Source of the DNA: Bordetella sp.
GTDB taxonomy: Bacteria > Pseudomonadota > Gammaproteobacteria > Burkholderiales > Burkholderiaceae_B
Assembly (NCBI GenBank): GCA_022818765.1
Contig: CP063810.1
Coordinates: 124,001 to 188,000 of the forward strand
Direction of reading: 5' to 3'
Length of the DNA stretch: 64,000 bases
Notes under the pieces: model-generated
Database searches by the model: none
Seen by the model: the letters and a program-made list of their open reading frames with translations, nothing else
What the model was told of the DNA's origin: nothing
Position numbers and translations under genes: made by a program
In this document: positions 9,185 through 19,324 of the stretch, piece after piece
Position numbering within the stretch: the first letter of the stretch is position 1
How the letters are laid out: the number at the start of each line of letters is the position of its first letter

Positions 9185-11112
9185 TGTTTTTTATTCTCAT
9201 CATATATTTGAAAAATAGTTTGATCTTTGATTAAATGAACATTATTTAACCGTCTTGTATACCCAATTTTATTAAAAAATTCCAAGATTTGTATCGTATG
9301 CTTACGTCCAATATGTATTGAATCACGGAAAATAGCAGGTGTTACATTCCCATATTTTAAACATAAAGAAAACATCAATTTTGCTAGAGATATTATCTGT
9401 GTTTTATGATAAAATAAATCAGGTAAAATTTGAATGATATCTCCCTGACGCATAAGTTTTTTAAAAAATTTTCTAATATAATCCTCGTTTTTACATAATT
9501 TTGTTGCTATATAACGAACCCATGATGGATTTTTATTATTGATAATAAGAGAAAGACATTCTTTTGCTAAATTCAATTCTTCATTGTTCAATGAAGAATT
9601 ATGAGTTGACTTATATATCCATGGACCATTTTGAGAAACATAACCATCAGCTAAAAGTGTTTTTAATAAAATTTTCCAAAGTCCATCTAATCTAATAATT
9701 TGACGAAATTGTGCTGAATTTAATCCAGGTTCATCTGGATATTTATTATGAAATTCAGTTAAAGCTTCAAGAGCTTGATTGCATAATGAATTCCAATGCG
9801 AAGACAGAATAAAAACTTTTTGATTTTCAAGAAAAGTATCTATACATAAAATATTTTCACTTTGGAAACAATCATTACAATAAGAATAACCAAGCAATCT
9901 TTCTAAAAAAATTTTTTTTATCCCAAAAACTGAATTTTTCATAAGAGATTCTAAACCCATTCCATCTAAAAAAATCTTTATAGAATTTAACCATTCTAAA
10001 CGTTCATATGAACGTCTTTTGCGAATTGAAGCATTACTGTCTAAGACACGACCTCCTCCAATTGTAGAATTAGCCTGAGCATTTCTAGCAATGAAATAAT
10101 CACCGGGCATGCTACAAACGGGAGAATCAAATACCAATTGTACTTTAGTGATTTCCCCAGGTTTTACGGAATTATTAATTAGAGGAATAACACGGGCCAT
10201 GTGATGACCTGCGCCTAAATGAATATGAAGAAGAGTTCTATCATGCAAAAATAGTTTTGCGGAACTTAAAAGGTGAAACTCAACATCAATATTGGCAGAC
10301 GGTAAAAAACATTGGGGATCAGCTATCCAATTTCCACGACTTACTTCAGTTTTCTCAATATCTATTAAATTTAATGCACATCGTTGCCCAACATGTACAA
10401 TATCACTTTTTTTATTTTCAGAATGAATACTTCGCACACGTAATTTCTTACCGTTTGGCATTAAATTGAGATCTATATTTTTGTTATTTTTTATATTTAT
10501 TTGCCCAGAATAAACAGTCCCTGTAACTATCGTTCCTTTACCAATTAATGTAAAAGAACGATCAACAGCCAGTCTGAAAAATTTATTCATATTTTTTTCT
10601 GATGGATTTTTCGCATTCTCTATTAAAAATTTTCGCAGAGAAAAAATTCCTTTATCATTTTCTTTAAGAGAATTAACATTAAAAATATAAGAATTTTTCA
10701 AAAATGATTTGAATGTTAGAGCTTTAATTTCTTCATGAATTTTATTTATTTTTGTTGTATTGACCTTATCTGTTTTTGTTATAACAATGGACCCTTTTGA
10801 AATACCCAATAATTTTAAAATATTAAAGTGCTCATGTGTTTGAGGCATTATTCCATCGTCAGCAGCTACTACTAGCAAGGCAAAATCAATACCTCCAATG
10901 CCAGCCAACATAGTTTTTATAAACTTCTCATGTCCGGGTACATCAATAAAACTAATTGTATTATCAATAGAATAAGGCATATACGCATATCCTAATTCTA
11001 TTGATAATCCACGTCTTTTTTCCTCTATCAGTCTATCTGTGTTTACACCGGTAAGAGCTCTAACTAAAGCACTTTTTCCATGATCAATATGTCCTGCAGT
11101 ACCAACAATCAT
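9169..11112 (-). CDS. selB: Selenocysteine-specific elongation factor SelB
   Basis: SelB delivers Sec-tRNA to the ribosome at UGA codons marked by a SECIS hairpin. The N-terminal GTPase domain shows G1 GTAGHIDHGKS (residues 4-14), G3 DVPGHEKF and G4 TKTDK. EF-Tu-like domains II and III follow. The C-terminal half (from about residue 380) is the winged-helix array that binds SECIS RNA, ending with a family-like VTPAIFRDSIHIGRKHTIQILEFFNKIGYTRR region. The length of 647 residues is normal. The start is 10 bases after the selA stop, so translation is probably coupled. The stop lies in a long inverted repeat. Confidence 0.96.
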   Translation of the reverse strand: MIVGTAGHIDHGKSALVRALTGVNTDRLIEEKRRGLSIELGYAYMPYSIDNTISFIDVPGHEKFIKTMLAGIGGIDFALLVVAADDGIMPQTHEHFNILKLLGISKGSIVITKTDKVNTTKINKIHEEIKALTFKSFLKNSYIFNVNSLKENDKGIFSLRKFLIENAKNPSEKNMNKFFRLAVDRSFTLIGKGTIVTGTVYSGQINIKNNKNIDLNLMPNGKKLRVRSIHSENKKSDIVHVGQRCALNLIDIEKTEVSRGNWIADPQCFLPSANIDVEFHLLSSAKLFLHDRTLLHIHLGAGHHMARVIPLINNSVKPGEITKVQLVFDSPVCSMPGDYFIARNAQANSTIGGGRVLDSNASIRKRRSYERLEWLNSIKIFLDGMGLESLMKNSVFGIKKIFLERLLGYSYCNDCFQSENILCIDTFLENQKVFILSSHWNSLCNQALEALTEFHNKYPDEPGLNSAQFRQIIRLDGLWKILLKTLLADGYVSQNGPWIYKSTHNSSLNNEELNLAKECLSLIINNKNPSWVRYIATKLCKNEDYIRKFFKKLMRQGDIIQILPDLFYHKTQIISLAKLMFSLCLKYGNVTPAIFRDSIHIGRKHTIQILEFFNKIGYTRRLNNVHLIKDQTIFQIYDENKKQNFQK

Positions 11113-11122
11113 GCAAAATTAT

Positions 11123-12538
11123 CTACTCCATCAATTGATTGATAAAAATTTCTTTTTCAGAAAATTCTAAACAACGCATATCTAACCAAATAGCATTATC
11201 AGAAATACGGCCTATAATAGGATATGATAAATTTTTAAACTTTTTTTCTAAAGAATGAATAGCTAACTTCTTTAGCTTTCCTTTGTTATTCGAACGGATT
11301 ATGAATCCATAACTAGGTAATTTTTCAATTGGGAAAGTACCACTACCAATTTGGCTAAACATTGAAATAACTTCAATAAAATAATTAGAGCCAACAAATT
11401 TTTGTAATATAGGTTTTATCAATTCAGATATTTGTTGAATATCCTCTTGAGATCTTGTTAACAACCTTAAAGTAGGTAATGTTTGATCTAAAAATTCTGG
11501 TGTTTTATATAAATTTAATACAGATTCAAGTGCTGCAATAATTAATTTATTAACTCTTAATATTCGTTTTAAAGGATTTTTTTTGATTTTTGAAATCAGA
11601 TTTGCGCGTCCGACTAATAATCCAGCCTGTGGACCACCAAGTAGTTTATCTCCACTAAATGTGACTAAATCAGCTCCCAATTTTAATATTTCTTTTACGG
11701 TTTTTTCTTTAGGAAGTCCCCACTTAGCAAAATCGAGAAGTAAACCACTACCTAAATCAACAGATACAGGTATATTTGCACTATGTCCTATATGTACTAT
11801 GTTTTCTAAACAAACACTTTTTGTAAAACCTGATATTTTGTAATTGCTACAATTTATTTTCATAATCATAGCTGTATGTTCCGTTATTGCATTTTTATAA
11901 TCTATTTCATGTGTGCAGTTTGTCGTGCCAACTTCTATAAGTCGAACTCCTGCGCTCTTCATAATATCTGGAATCCGAAATGTTCCACCAATTTCTACTA
12001 ATTCTCCACGTGAAACAATGACCTCTCTTCTTTTTCCTAACGTATTTAACATTAGAAAAACGGCGGCAGCATTATTATTAACGATCGTAGCCGATTCTGC
12101 TTCTGTTAATTTACAGAGCAAATCTTCCAATAAAAGATCTCGATCGCCTCGTTTTCCATTGTCCAAATCAAATTCTAAATTTATTGGAAAATTGGAAATT
12201 CTAACTATTGCATCTATTGCTTCATTTGGTAATAAAGCTCGTCCAAAGTTTGTATGTAGAACAGTTCCTGTTAGGTTAAAAATTTTTTTTAATTTAGATT
12301 GATTTTCAGATTTAATATTTTTTTCAATACTATTAAATATATGATTCACATCAAGATGTTCATTTGTTAAATTTCCATTCTTAGCTTTTACTCTTAAATT
12401 AGAAAAATAACTTCTCAAAAATTCTTTTATGAGAGTTTTGCCATAATCTTTTTCTAAAACTTTGAAATAATCTGTCTGGATCAATCGTCCTAATGATGGA
12501 ATTTTTGAAGCTGCATTTTTAAATTTCTGTTTCAACAT
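11123..12538 (-). CDS. selA: L-seryl-tRNA(Sec) selenium transferase SelA
   Basis: SelA is the PLP-dependent decameric enzyme that turns seryl-tRNA(Sec) into selenocysteyl-tRNA(Sec), using selenophosphate from SelD. The PLP lysine lies in TFSGDKLLGGPQAG. The family N-terminus (IPSLGRLIQTDYF) and FNLTGTVLHTNFGRALL are conserved, as are NNNAAAVFLMLNT and RGELVEIGGTFRIPDIM. The length of 471 residues is typical. It lies between fdhE and selB on one strand, an order found in other Burkholderiales. Confidence 0.97.
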   Translation of the reverse strand: MLKQKFKNAASKIPSLGRLIQTDYFKVLEKDYGKTLIKEFLRSYFSNLRVKAKNGNLTNEHLDVNHIFNSIEKNIKSENQSKLKKIFNLTGTVLHTNFGRALLPNEAIDAIVRISNFPINLEFDLDNGKRGDRDLLLEDLLCKLTEAESATIVNNNAAAVFLMLNTLGKRREVIVSRGELVEIGGTFRIPDIMKSAGVRLIEVGTTNCTHEIDYKNAITEHTAMIMKINCSNYKISGFTKSVCLENIVHIGHSANIPVSVDLGSGLLLDFAKWGLPKEKTVKEILKLGADLVTFSGDKLLGGPQAGLLVGRANLISKIKKNPLKRILRVNKLIIAALESVLNLYKTPEFLDQTLPTLRLLTRSQEDIQQISELIKPILQKFVGSNYFIEVISMFSQIGSGTFPIEKLPSYGFIIRSNNKGKLKKLAIHSLEKKFKNLSYPIIGRISDNAIWLDMRCLEFSEKEIFINQLME

Positions 12539-12543
12539 GAATC

Positions 12544-12567
12544 AATTTTAATTGAATTATTAAAATT
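12544..12567. repeat. Small AT palindrome at the fdhE/selA junction
   Basis: Nine complementary bases (12544-12552 with 12559-12567) flank a six-base spacer. The right arm reaches the fdhE stop codon. It would give a weak hairpin in the transcript. It is notable only because two other junctions of the same operon carry much longer perfect palindromes. In DNA this AT-rich, a repeat of this size can occur by chance. Confidence 0.5.
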
Positions 12568-13486
12568 AAATATAAAGAAAAGGATTATTACTAGAACGAG
12601 TATAACCATCGTCATTCATTAGGATATCAAGAGATATACTTGATAAATCATCTGCTATTGGATCAACATAAGGATCTTTTTCTTGAAGAAAGATTTTTCG
12701 ATAAGTATAACATTGATTACAAGATTCAGCTTTTATCCATTCCGATTTTTTTTCTATAAAACTATAATTAATACTTTTAGTAGATTCACAATTACTACAT
12801 TTGACACGAACTAAATGCCACTCTGTCGAACATAATGAACAAGATAAATAGCGATGATTATCCATATTTCCACCAATTCGAATAACACTACCTATTGGTA
12901 AAGAACCACAGAATGGACATAATATAGATCTTGAAATTGGTAACTGATTAGGCTTAAAATTACTCAAAAGCGATACCCAATATACTTGTAATGCAGCCAT
13001 GATCAAAGGAGCTGCAGCAGCAAAATCTTTATTTATATTACCATTTCCTTGAATTAAAAGAGAATCGGCAATATCATTAAATTTTTTTAAATCGTTTTGT
13101 ATTAAACGTTTCAAATTTTTACATGTATCGATTACCAAATTAGGTATATTTGCCGATTCGTACATTATAATGTTCAGTATAGAATTTTGTATATTTATCC
13201 AATAGAAATGTCGATTCCAAATAGATATTTCACAAGGTGGAACAGAATAATGATTATCTGGAATGATTCCAATTTTTTGCCGATTTAATTGATTTAAAAC
13301 AATATGTTGAGCTTCACTTAATTTAATCATTAATGAGAGGTAATCTGAGAAGATATTATCTTGAACCAATTTTTGAAATCGAGATGCACGATAAGAAAAA
13401 AGAGTATCAATATTTGGTATAATAGTTAGAGGAAATTGATTATGATCAAGAGTTTCTATCTCTCCTCGTGAAAGAATTCTCTGCAT
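12566..13486 (-). CDS. fdhE: Formate dehydrogenase accessory protein FdhE
   Basis: FdhE is a cytoplasmic iron-binding protein needed for maturation of the membrane-bound formate dehydrogenases. It is not part of the final enzyme. The C-terminal half carries four paired-cysteine motifs, CPFCGSLP, CSLCSTEW, CSNCESTKS and CNQCYTY, the family signature. The start was placed at 13486 (MQRILSRGEIETLDH) because GGAG lies seven bases upstream. An in-frame ATG at 13534 lies inside a palindrome and has no such site. About 306 residues, as usual. It lies between fdoI and selA. No fdhD is seen in the window. Confidence 0.93.
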   Translation of the reverse strand: MQRILSRGEIETLDHNQFPLTIIPNIDTLFSYRASRFQKLVQDNIFSDYLSLMIKLSEAQHIVLNQLNRQKIGIIPDNHYSVPPCEISIWNRHFYWINIQNSILNIIMYESANIPNLVIDTCKNLKRLIQNDLKKFNDIADSLLIQGNGNINKDFAAAAPLIMAALQVYWVSLLSNFKPNQLPISRSILCPFCGSLPIGSVIRIGGNMDNHRYLSCSLCSTEWHLVRVKCSNCESTKSINYSFIEKKSEWIKAESCNQCYTYRKIFLQEKDPYVDPIADDLSSISLDILMNDDGYTRSSNNPFLYI

Positions 13487-13524
13487 TAAAATCTCCAAAA
13501 ATACTGCATAACTTTTATCTTTAT

Positions 13525-13559
13525 AAAAACACAAATAATTTAAAATTATTTGTGTTTTT
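13525..13559. repeat. Perfect 17-bp inverted repeat between fdoI and fdhE
   Basis: The arms 13525-13541 and 13543-13559 are exactly complementary around a single base. The palindrome includes a run reading AACACAAATAATTT and its complement, so it is not simply alternating A/T. It lies 39 bases upstream of the fdhE start and 52 bases after the fdoI end. A transcript hairpin here could separate expression of the structural genes from the maturation genes. There is no clear U tract on the minus strand. Confidence 0.85.
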
Positions 13560-13610
13560 GAAATTTAAAAAACCAAAGTCTATGATGCTTCCAAGCCCAT
13601 CCGTAAGTCA

Positions 13611-14174
13611 CTACCCCTTCATCATAGCAGTAATAGATCCTTTTACCCAAATTGCTGCATAAATATGAACAATAACCGAGCAGATTAGAATTAATGCAGC
13701 ACAAGCATGTGAAAGAGCAGAGAAACGAATCATTGAAATATTAAAGTAGCTAGAAAAATATGAACGCCATATTATTAGTCCACTAAATAAAAGAATTAAC
13801 ATACATAATATAAGTACATAATAAAGCGATTTTTGACCAAAATTGTATTTATCTATTTTAGGTAAATTATCTTCTTTATTAAGAAGAACATCTCCAATAT
13901 GCATTGCCCATTCAATATCATAGGATTCAATTTTATTATCTTTCCATAAATTAATTACAAAAGATAAAAAACTTACAAACATAATAATCCCAAAAAATGG
14001 ATGTAAAATGCGTGTCCAAACGCCACCTCCAAATATATTATTGATCCAAAAAAAATATGGATAAAATAAGGCTAAACCTGATAAAGAGGCGATTATAAAA
14101 CTTATAGCAGTGATCCAATGTTTGGTTCGTTCATTGGCATTATAGCGTTGAATAAATATATTTTTATTATTCAT
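13611..14174 (-). CDS. fdoI: Formate dehydrogenase cytochrome b556 (gamma) subunit
   Basis: The gamma subunit anchors the formate dehydrogenase complex in the inner membrane. It passes electrons through two b-type hemes to quinone. Four hydrophobic helices are visible (roughly residues 18-40, 55-75, 115-135 and 155-178), with conserved histidines in [17 protein letters not shown] and ALSHACAAL and near the end in [13 protein letters not shown]. The start at 14174 ([20 protein letters not shown]) overlaps the fdoH stop by eight bases and has GGAG upstream. A longer in-frame start at 14222 lies deep in fdoH. Confidence 0.93.
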   Translation of the reverse strand: MNNKNIFIQRYNANERTKHWITAISFIIASLSGLALFYPYFFWINNIFGGGVWTRILHPFFGIIMFVSFLSFVINLWKDNKIESYDIEWAMHIGDVLLNKEDNLPKIDKYNFGQKSLYYVLILCMLILLFSGLIIWRSYFSSYFNISMIRFSALSHACAALILICSVIVHIYAAIWVKGSITAMMKG

Positions 14175-15066
14175 AATTAGTATTTCTCCGAGATGCTTTT
14201 TCATCTTCTTCACTAACTTCATTTGGTCCTATACGAATATAATGGAAAAAACCAGACAAGATTGTCATAATCATCATTATCATTCCAATAGGTTTTGCAA
14301 AACCTTTCCAAATTGATACCATTGGACTAATTCTTGGATTTTTAGGCAAACCATGATAAAGATCTGGTTGATCAGCATGATGCAATACATACATAACATG
14401 TGTCCCCTTTACACCATCAGGATTGTAAAGCCCTGCATTTTGAAATCCACGAGATTTTAAATCTACAATTCTCTCATTTGCTTGTTGTATCATATCTGTT
14501 TTAGTTCCAAATTCAATTGCACCTGTTGGACATACTTTAGCACAAGCAGGTGCTTGTCCAACAGCAACCCGGTCCGAACACAAAGTACATTTATATGCCT
14601 TTTTATCTTTCTTTGAAATTCTAGGAATATTGAAAGGACATCCTGTTATACAATAACCACATCCAATACAATTTTCCTCATAGAAATCTACAATACCATT
14701 ATTCTGTTGAATAATAGCTCCTGGTGAAGGGCATGCTTTTAAACATCCAGGATCTTCACAATGCATACAGCCATCTTTTCTAATTAACCATTCGAGATTA
14801 CCATCTTCGTTTTCATATTCTGAAAAACGCATAACAGTCCATGAATTTTCAGTTAAATCAGAAGGATTATCATAGATCCCGACATTTTCTCCAACTTCAT
14901 CTCGCAAATCATTCCATTCCATACAAGCAACTTGACATGCTTTACATCCTATGCACTTGGAAACATCAATCAGTTTAGCAACACTACCTGTATATGTAGT
15001 GCGAATGTTAGGGGATTGAGTAGTAGTTGCAGATTTCCTTTTTAGATCAGAAAATTGCATTGACAT
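14167..15066 (-). CDS. fdoH: Formate dehydrogenase iron-sulfur (beta) subunit
   Basis: The beta subunit carries four [4Fe-4S] clusters that move electrons from the molybdopterin/tungsten subunit to cytochrome b. Four Cys groups are present: [44 protein letters not shown] and [21 protein letters not shown] (the last read in two blocks). A single membrane helix lies near the end ([17 protein letters not shown]). The start at 15066 ([15 protein letters not shown]) has AGGAG seven bases upstream, overlapping the fdoG stop. The ATG at 15093 would lie inside fdoG. About 299 residues, typical. Confidence 0.95.
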   Translation of the reverse strand: MSMQFSDLKRKSATTTQSPNIRTTYTGSVAKLIDVSKCIGCKACQVACMEWNDLRDEVGENVGIYDNPSDLTENSWTVMRFSEYENEDGNLEWLIRKDGCMHCEDPGCLKACPSPGAIIQQNNGIVDFYEENCIGCGYCITGCPFNIPRISKKDKKAYKCTLCSDRVAVGQAPACAKVCPTGAIEFGTKTDMIQQANERIVDLKSRGFQNAGLYNPDGVKGTHVMYVLHHADQPDLYHGLPKNPRISPMVSIWKGFAKPIGMIMMIMTILSGFFHYIRIGPNEVSEEDEKASRRNTNYE

Positions 15067-15076
15067 GGATATGCTC

Positions 15077-18000
15077 CTAATAAAATTTCTCAACTTTTAC
15101 AAGAAAAGATTTAAATTCTGGTGTTTGAGTATTAGCATCACCTACAAAAGGAGTCAAAGTGTTTGCAAGAAAACCTCTTCGAGTTAAACCAACAAATCCC
15201 CAATGAATTGGTATACCTATTTGATGTACCTTTCTTCCTTCTATACAAAGAGATTTAATGCGTTTAGTTATCAATGCAATTGCTTTAATATAACCTCTAT
15301 TAGAAGAAACGATTATTTTGGAACCGCGCAATATTCCCAATTCTCTTGCTAAATCTTCACCTATTTCAACAAATTGTTGTGGTTGTATAATTGAATTGAG
15401 TCTGACATTTTTTGTCCAATAATGAAAATGTTCTGTTAATCGATAAGTTGTAGCAACATAAGGAAAATCTGATGAATTTCCCAATTGAGAAAAATCATCC
15501 TTAAATAATCGTGCAGTAGGATTGCTAATAACAGCAGGAAAATTTGGATGTAATGGGTTATAATTTAATGGATTTTCGAACGGTTCATAATGTTCTGGAA
15601 ATGGGCCTTCTTCCATATCTTTGCAAGCAAAAAACCTAGCAACACCTTCTGGATTCATAATAAATGGCCCAGATCCAATATTTGGTCCTTCGTAAATGTT
15701 AAAATCTGGAATATCTGCACCTAACCATTTTTCTCCATTCCAATGTATAATTTTTCTATTGATATCAAATGGTTTACCTGATAAATCACACGATGCTCGA
15801 TTATAGAGAATGCGCTGATTTCCAGGCCAAGCCCAAGCCCAATTCAAAGTTTGACCCATTCCTGTTGGATCACTGTTATCACGTCGGGCCATTAAATTTC
15901 CATTTTCTGACCAACAACCAGTAAAAATCCAACAACCACTTAAAGTTGAACCATCATCTCGAAGTTCTTCCCAAGAAGATAATTGCTCACCAGCTTTTCG
16001 AATAACGATATTCTTATTTTCTATATCAGATAAAGCACGTCCGGAATATTCTTTTGCTAATTCAATAGCTGAAGGATCATTAGGTTTTGAATATGGCCAA
16101 AAAAGATTGATAATTGGATCAGGATAAGATCCTCCTTCTTTTTCATATATTTCACGAATTTTTCGAAATAATGTTGCCATAATTTCAATATCACTTTTAG
16201 CCTCCCTGGTGGATCTGCTGCTTTCCAATGCCATTGTAACCAACGACATGAATTTACTAAGGCACCTTCTTCCTCAGCAAAACAGGTTGTTGGCAATCGA
16301 AATACTTCAGTTTGAATCTTTGAAGAATCTACATTGTTAAATTCACCATAATTTTTCCAAAAATCGGATGTTTCTGTAGTTAATGGATCCATTACAATTA
16401 AAAATTTCAATTTAGAAAATGCTTGTAACATTTTATTTTTATTCGGAACAGAAGCTAATGGATTAAATCCCTGAGCTATATAACCATTCATTTTACCTTT
16501 ATGCATTAATTCATACGTCTGAAGCATATCGTAGTTTTTATCAAGCTTAGGTAAATAGTTAAATGCCCAATTATTTTTTTCTGTAGCTGATTTTCCCCAC
16601 CAAGCTTTCATGAGACTGACATGAAATTTGGAATAATTTTTCCAACAGTTACTCTGATTTGGAAGTAACGATTCTTTAGTTCTATGAACTATATAATCTT
16701 CATAATTTTGTTCAGATTCTCTCGGTAAAGTCATATATCCTGGTAATAAATTTGACATTAAACCCAAATCTGTTAAACCTTGAATGTTAGAATGACCACG
16801 CAAAGCATTGACCCCACCTCCTGCCATTCCAATATTACCCAATAGCAATTGCATCATAGCACCAGTTCTTATAATCTGAGATCCAATTGAATGTTGAGTC
16901 CATCCTAAAGCATATAAAATAGTAGCAACGCGTGTTTCACAAGCCGTTGATGATAGAATTTCACAAACTTGTAGAAATTTTTTTTCAGGAGTTCCGCAAA
17001 CCGAATTTACAAGTGATGAAGTGTATCGTTTATAATGATTTTTTAAAAGTTGATAAACAGATTGAGGATTTGTTAAAAAAGGATCTCTTTTAACATACCC
17101 ATCTTCATCTTTCTGATATTCCCAGGAGGACTTATCATATGAACGTTTTTCGAATTGATACCCAGAATAAAGACCGTCATTAAATTTAAAATCCTTACTA
17201 ACTAAAAATTGAAAATCAGTATAATTTTTCACGTATTCATGATGAATTTTATTGTTAGTTAATAAATAATTAATTATTCCTCCCAGGAATACTATATCTG
17301 TTCCGGTTCGAATAGGAACATAATAATCAGCAACTGATGCTGAACGTGTAAATCGTGGATCTACTACAATTAATTTAGCTCCATTATGAGCTTTTGCTTC
17401 TGTTACCCATTTAAAACCGCATGGGTGCGCTTCTGCAGCATTTCCCCCCATAATTAGTATTACGTCAGCATTCTTAATATCAACCCAATGATTTGTCATT
17501 GACCCTCTGCCAAACGTCGGGGCAAGACCTGCCACCGTCGGTGCATGTCAAACACGGGCTTGATTATCAAAAGCTAACATGCCCATACTTCTCACAATTT
17601 TGTGGGTCATATACCCTACTTCATTACCTGCTGCAGAAGTAGCTAGCATACCAGTTGTTACCCATCTGTTAACTATTTTACCTTCTGGAGTTTTTGAAAC
17701 GAAATTCTCATCTCTATCATTTTTTAATAATCGGGATATCCGTTCAAAAGCGTAATTCCAAGAAATTCGTTTCCATTCTTTTGAACCTGGAGCACGATAT
17801 TCTGGATATTTTAAACGATTTGGACTATGGATAAAATCCAGTAAGCCAGCACCTTTTGGACAAAGTGTACCTCGATTGACAGGATGATCAGGATCCCCTT
17901 CTATATGAACAACACTAGAATGAGCATTTTTTGCACGATCTCCTAAACTATAAATCAAAATTCCACAAGCAACTGAGCAATAAGGACAAGTATTTCGAGT

Positions 18001-18141
18001 TTCTGTCATTTTTGTAAGTTTATATTGACGAAGCTCAGCAGAAGCTTTTTTAGGCCAAAACCCAAGCAAGGATATACTCGAACTTGATAATGTAGCACCT
18101 GTTATTTTAAAAAATTGTCTTCTATTTATTTTAGACAGCAT
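15077..18141 (-). CDS. fdoG: Selenocysteine-containing formate dehydrogenase, major (alpha) subunit, with one-base frameshift
   Basis: The alpha subunit oxidises formate to CO2 at a bis-MGD molybdenum/tungsten site on the periplasmic side. The N-terminus has a Tat signal ([13 protein letters not shown]) and a [4Fe-4S] site ([12 protein letters not shown]...CPKGAG). The frame meets an in-frame TGA at 17548-17550, directly after DNQARV and followed by [21 protein letters not shown]. This is exactly the Sec position of the family, and a SECIS hairpin follows. A separate one-base loss in the GGG run at 16204-16206 breaks the frame after [10 protein letters not shown]. Restoring one G gives [20 protein letters not shown]. 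The restored length, about 1021 residues, matches the family. Confidence 0.93.
17510..17550 (-). promoter_or_regulatory. SECIS element with the selenocysteine UGA of fdoG
   Basis: On the minus strand the UGA (17548-17550) is followed by a hairpin whose tip is GGCA-GGUCU-UGCC (loop at 17525-17529). The GGUCU loop is the element recognised by SelB in bacterial fdhF/fdnG/fdoG SECIS hairpins, and its distance from the UGA is in the usual range. The lower stem is imperfect by eye. With selA, selB, selC and selD all downstream, recoding of this codon is well supported. Confidence 0.9.
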
Positions 18142-18314
18142 ATAAAAAATCCAAAAATTTCTTGTTAGATAAATAAGTTATATCTAATAAATGAAAATAA
18201 AAATAAGGCTATTTTGATTAATTATCTCAATAACTTATTCTATGTTAAATAAAAACTTTTTTGCCTTATATATTTAATAATAATTGTGATATTTATTTAC
18301 TATATTTTACTAAA

Positions 18315-19199
18315 TTAAAATTTTTTAAAAATACAAGGCATCTGTTCAATTAAAGATGAATAACCTATTAAAGTATTTGGCCATTTTAAACTCCATCCGC
18401 TTTTTCGAAGTAATGCATTGCTAAGCTTTTTATTATTTAATCTGGATAAAGATTTAGTAAAAGAAATATTTGAAACACCAAGCTTTTTCGCACAATATTG
18501 ATAGAGAATATTTAATGGTAATGGAGTATTATCGGTACAAATATAACAAGAATGTTCAATTGTGGGTTTGTTTACTAAATGTTCAACAGCACTTACAACA
18601 TCATCAATATATATTCGATTAGTCCAAATATTATTATTATTAATTATATAATTCTGAGAAGAATTTAGAGAAGATACTAATCCTTTCAAAAATCCAAGAT
18701 ATTCTGGTCCATAAATTCCTGATAATCTTAATGAAACTGTTGGAATATATAGTTGTTTTAGAAATTCTTCTGCTTCTAATAAAATTTTTCCGTTAAATTT
18801 AACGGGTTTAGGTAGAGTATTTTCGTTCACCCATGAACCATTAAAATCACCATATACTGATGCGGATGATATAAAAATAAACCGTATTAGATAAGACGCA
18901 TCTAAAGTTTTAATTAATTTTTTTAAACCCTCTATAAAAACTTTTCGATATGATATCTCTGTATATTCATCTGGTGAAACACAATATATAACAAAATTAA
19001 TTTTTGAAGGAAATGAAGAATTTATTAATTCTAAATTTTCTAAATCTCCTTTTAAAAAGGAAAAAGCCTTGTTTTTTAAACAAATTAAAGATCTATTAAA
19101 TACCCAAATTTGATATTTATTTTTAAGCAACTGAGAAACAATCCTTGATCCAAGTTTTCCATAACCTATAACAAGAACTCTCTTTGTTGAATAATTCAT
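18315..19199 (-). CDS. NAD-dependent epimerase/dehydratase family protein (YeeZ-like)
   Basis: A 294-residue extended short-chain dehydrogenase-like protein. The nucleotide-binding motif is VLVIGYGKLGSRI at the N-terminus. SSASVYGDFNGSWVNENT corresponds to the Ser/Tyr region, and SLRLSGIYGPEYLG is typical of YeeZ and related sugar-nucleotide epimerase-like proteins. The substrate is not known for this family. Closest similarity by motif is to E. coli YeeZ, annotated as an NAD-dependent epimerase. It is preceded by a 252-base gap from gor containing a long palindrome, so it is probably a separate unit. Confidence 0.82.
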   Translation of the reverse strand: MNYSTKRVLVIGYGKLGSRIVSQLLKNKYQIWVFNRSLICLKNKAFSFLKGDLENLELINSSFPSKINFVIYCVSPDEYTEISYRKVFIEGLKKLIKTLDASYLIRFIFISSASVYGDFNGSWVNENTLPKPVKFNGKILLEAEEFLKQLYIPTVSLRLSGIYGPEYLGFLKGLVSSLNSSQNYIINNNNIWTNRIYIDDVVSAVEHLVNKPTIEHSCYICTDNTPLPLNILYQYCAKKLGVSNISFTKSLSRLNNKKLSNALLRKSGWSLKWPNTLIGYSSLIEQMPCIFKKF

Positions 19200-19324
19200 T
19201 TAATGGTTTATTAAAACTTTAATTTATATTTTTTATAAGATATGTGATGTAAGTAATCAGGATTACAGATTGAGAATTTCAAAAATTTTGGCATGAACAT
19301 ATATTTAATTTTATTTCTTTTTAC

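Noticed and set aside
16057-17535. Separate formate dehydrogenase genes in place of one fdoG
   Set aside because: The pieces are consecutive parts of one FdoG protein. One boundary is a SECIS-marked UGA and the other a one-base shift, with no ribosome site at either.
18196-18240. FNR-like palindrome TTGATTAATTATCTCAA upstream of fdoG
   Set aside because: The half-sites are spaced too far apart for the FNR/Anr consensus (TTGAT-N4-ATCAA), and such AT-rich motifs are easy to find by chance here.
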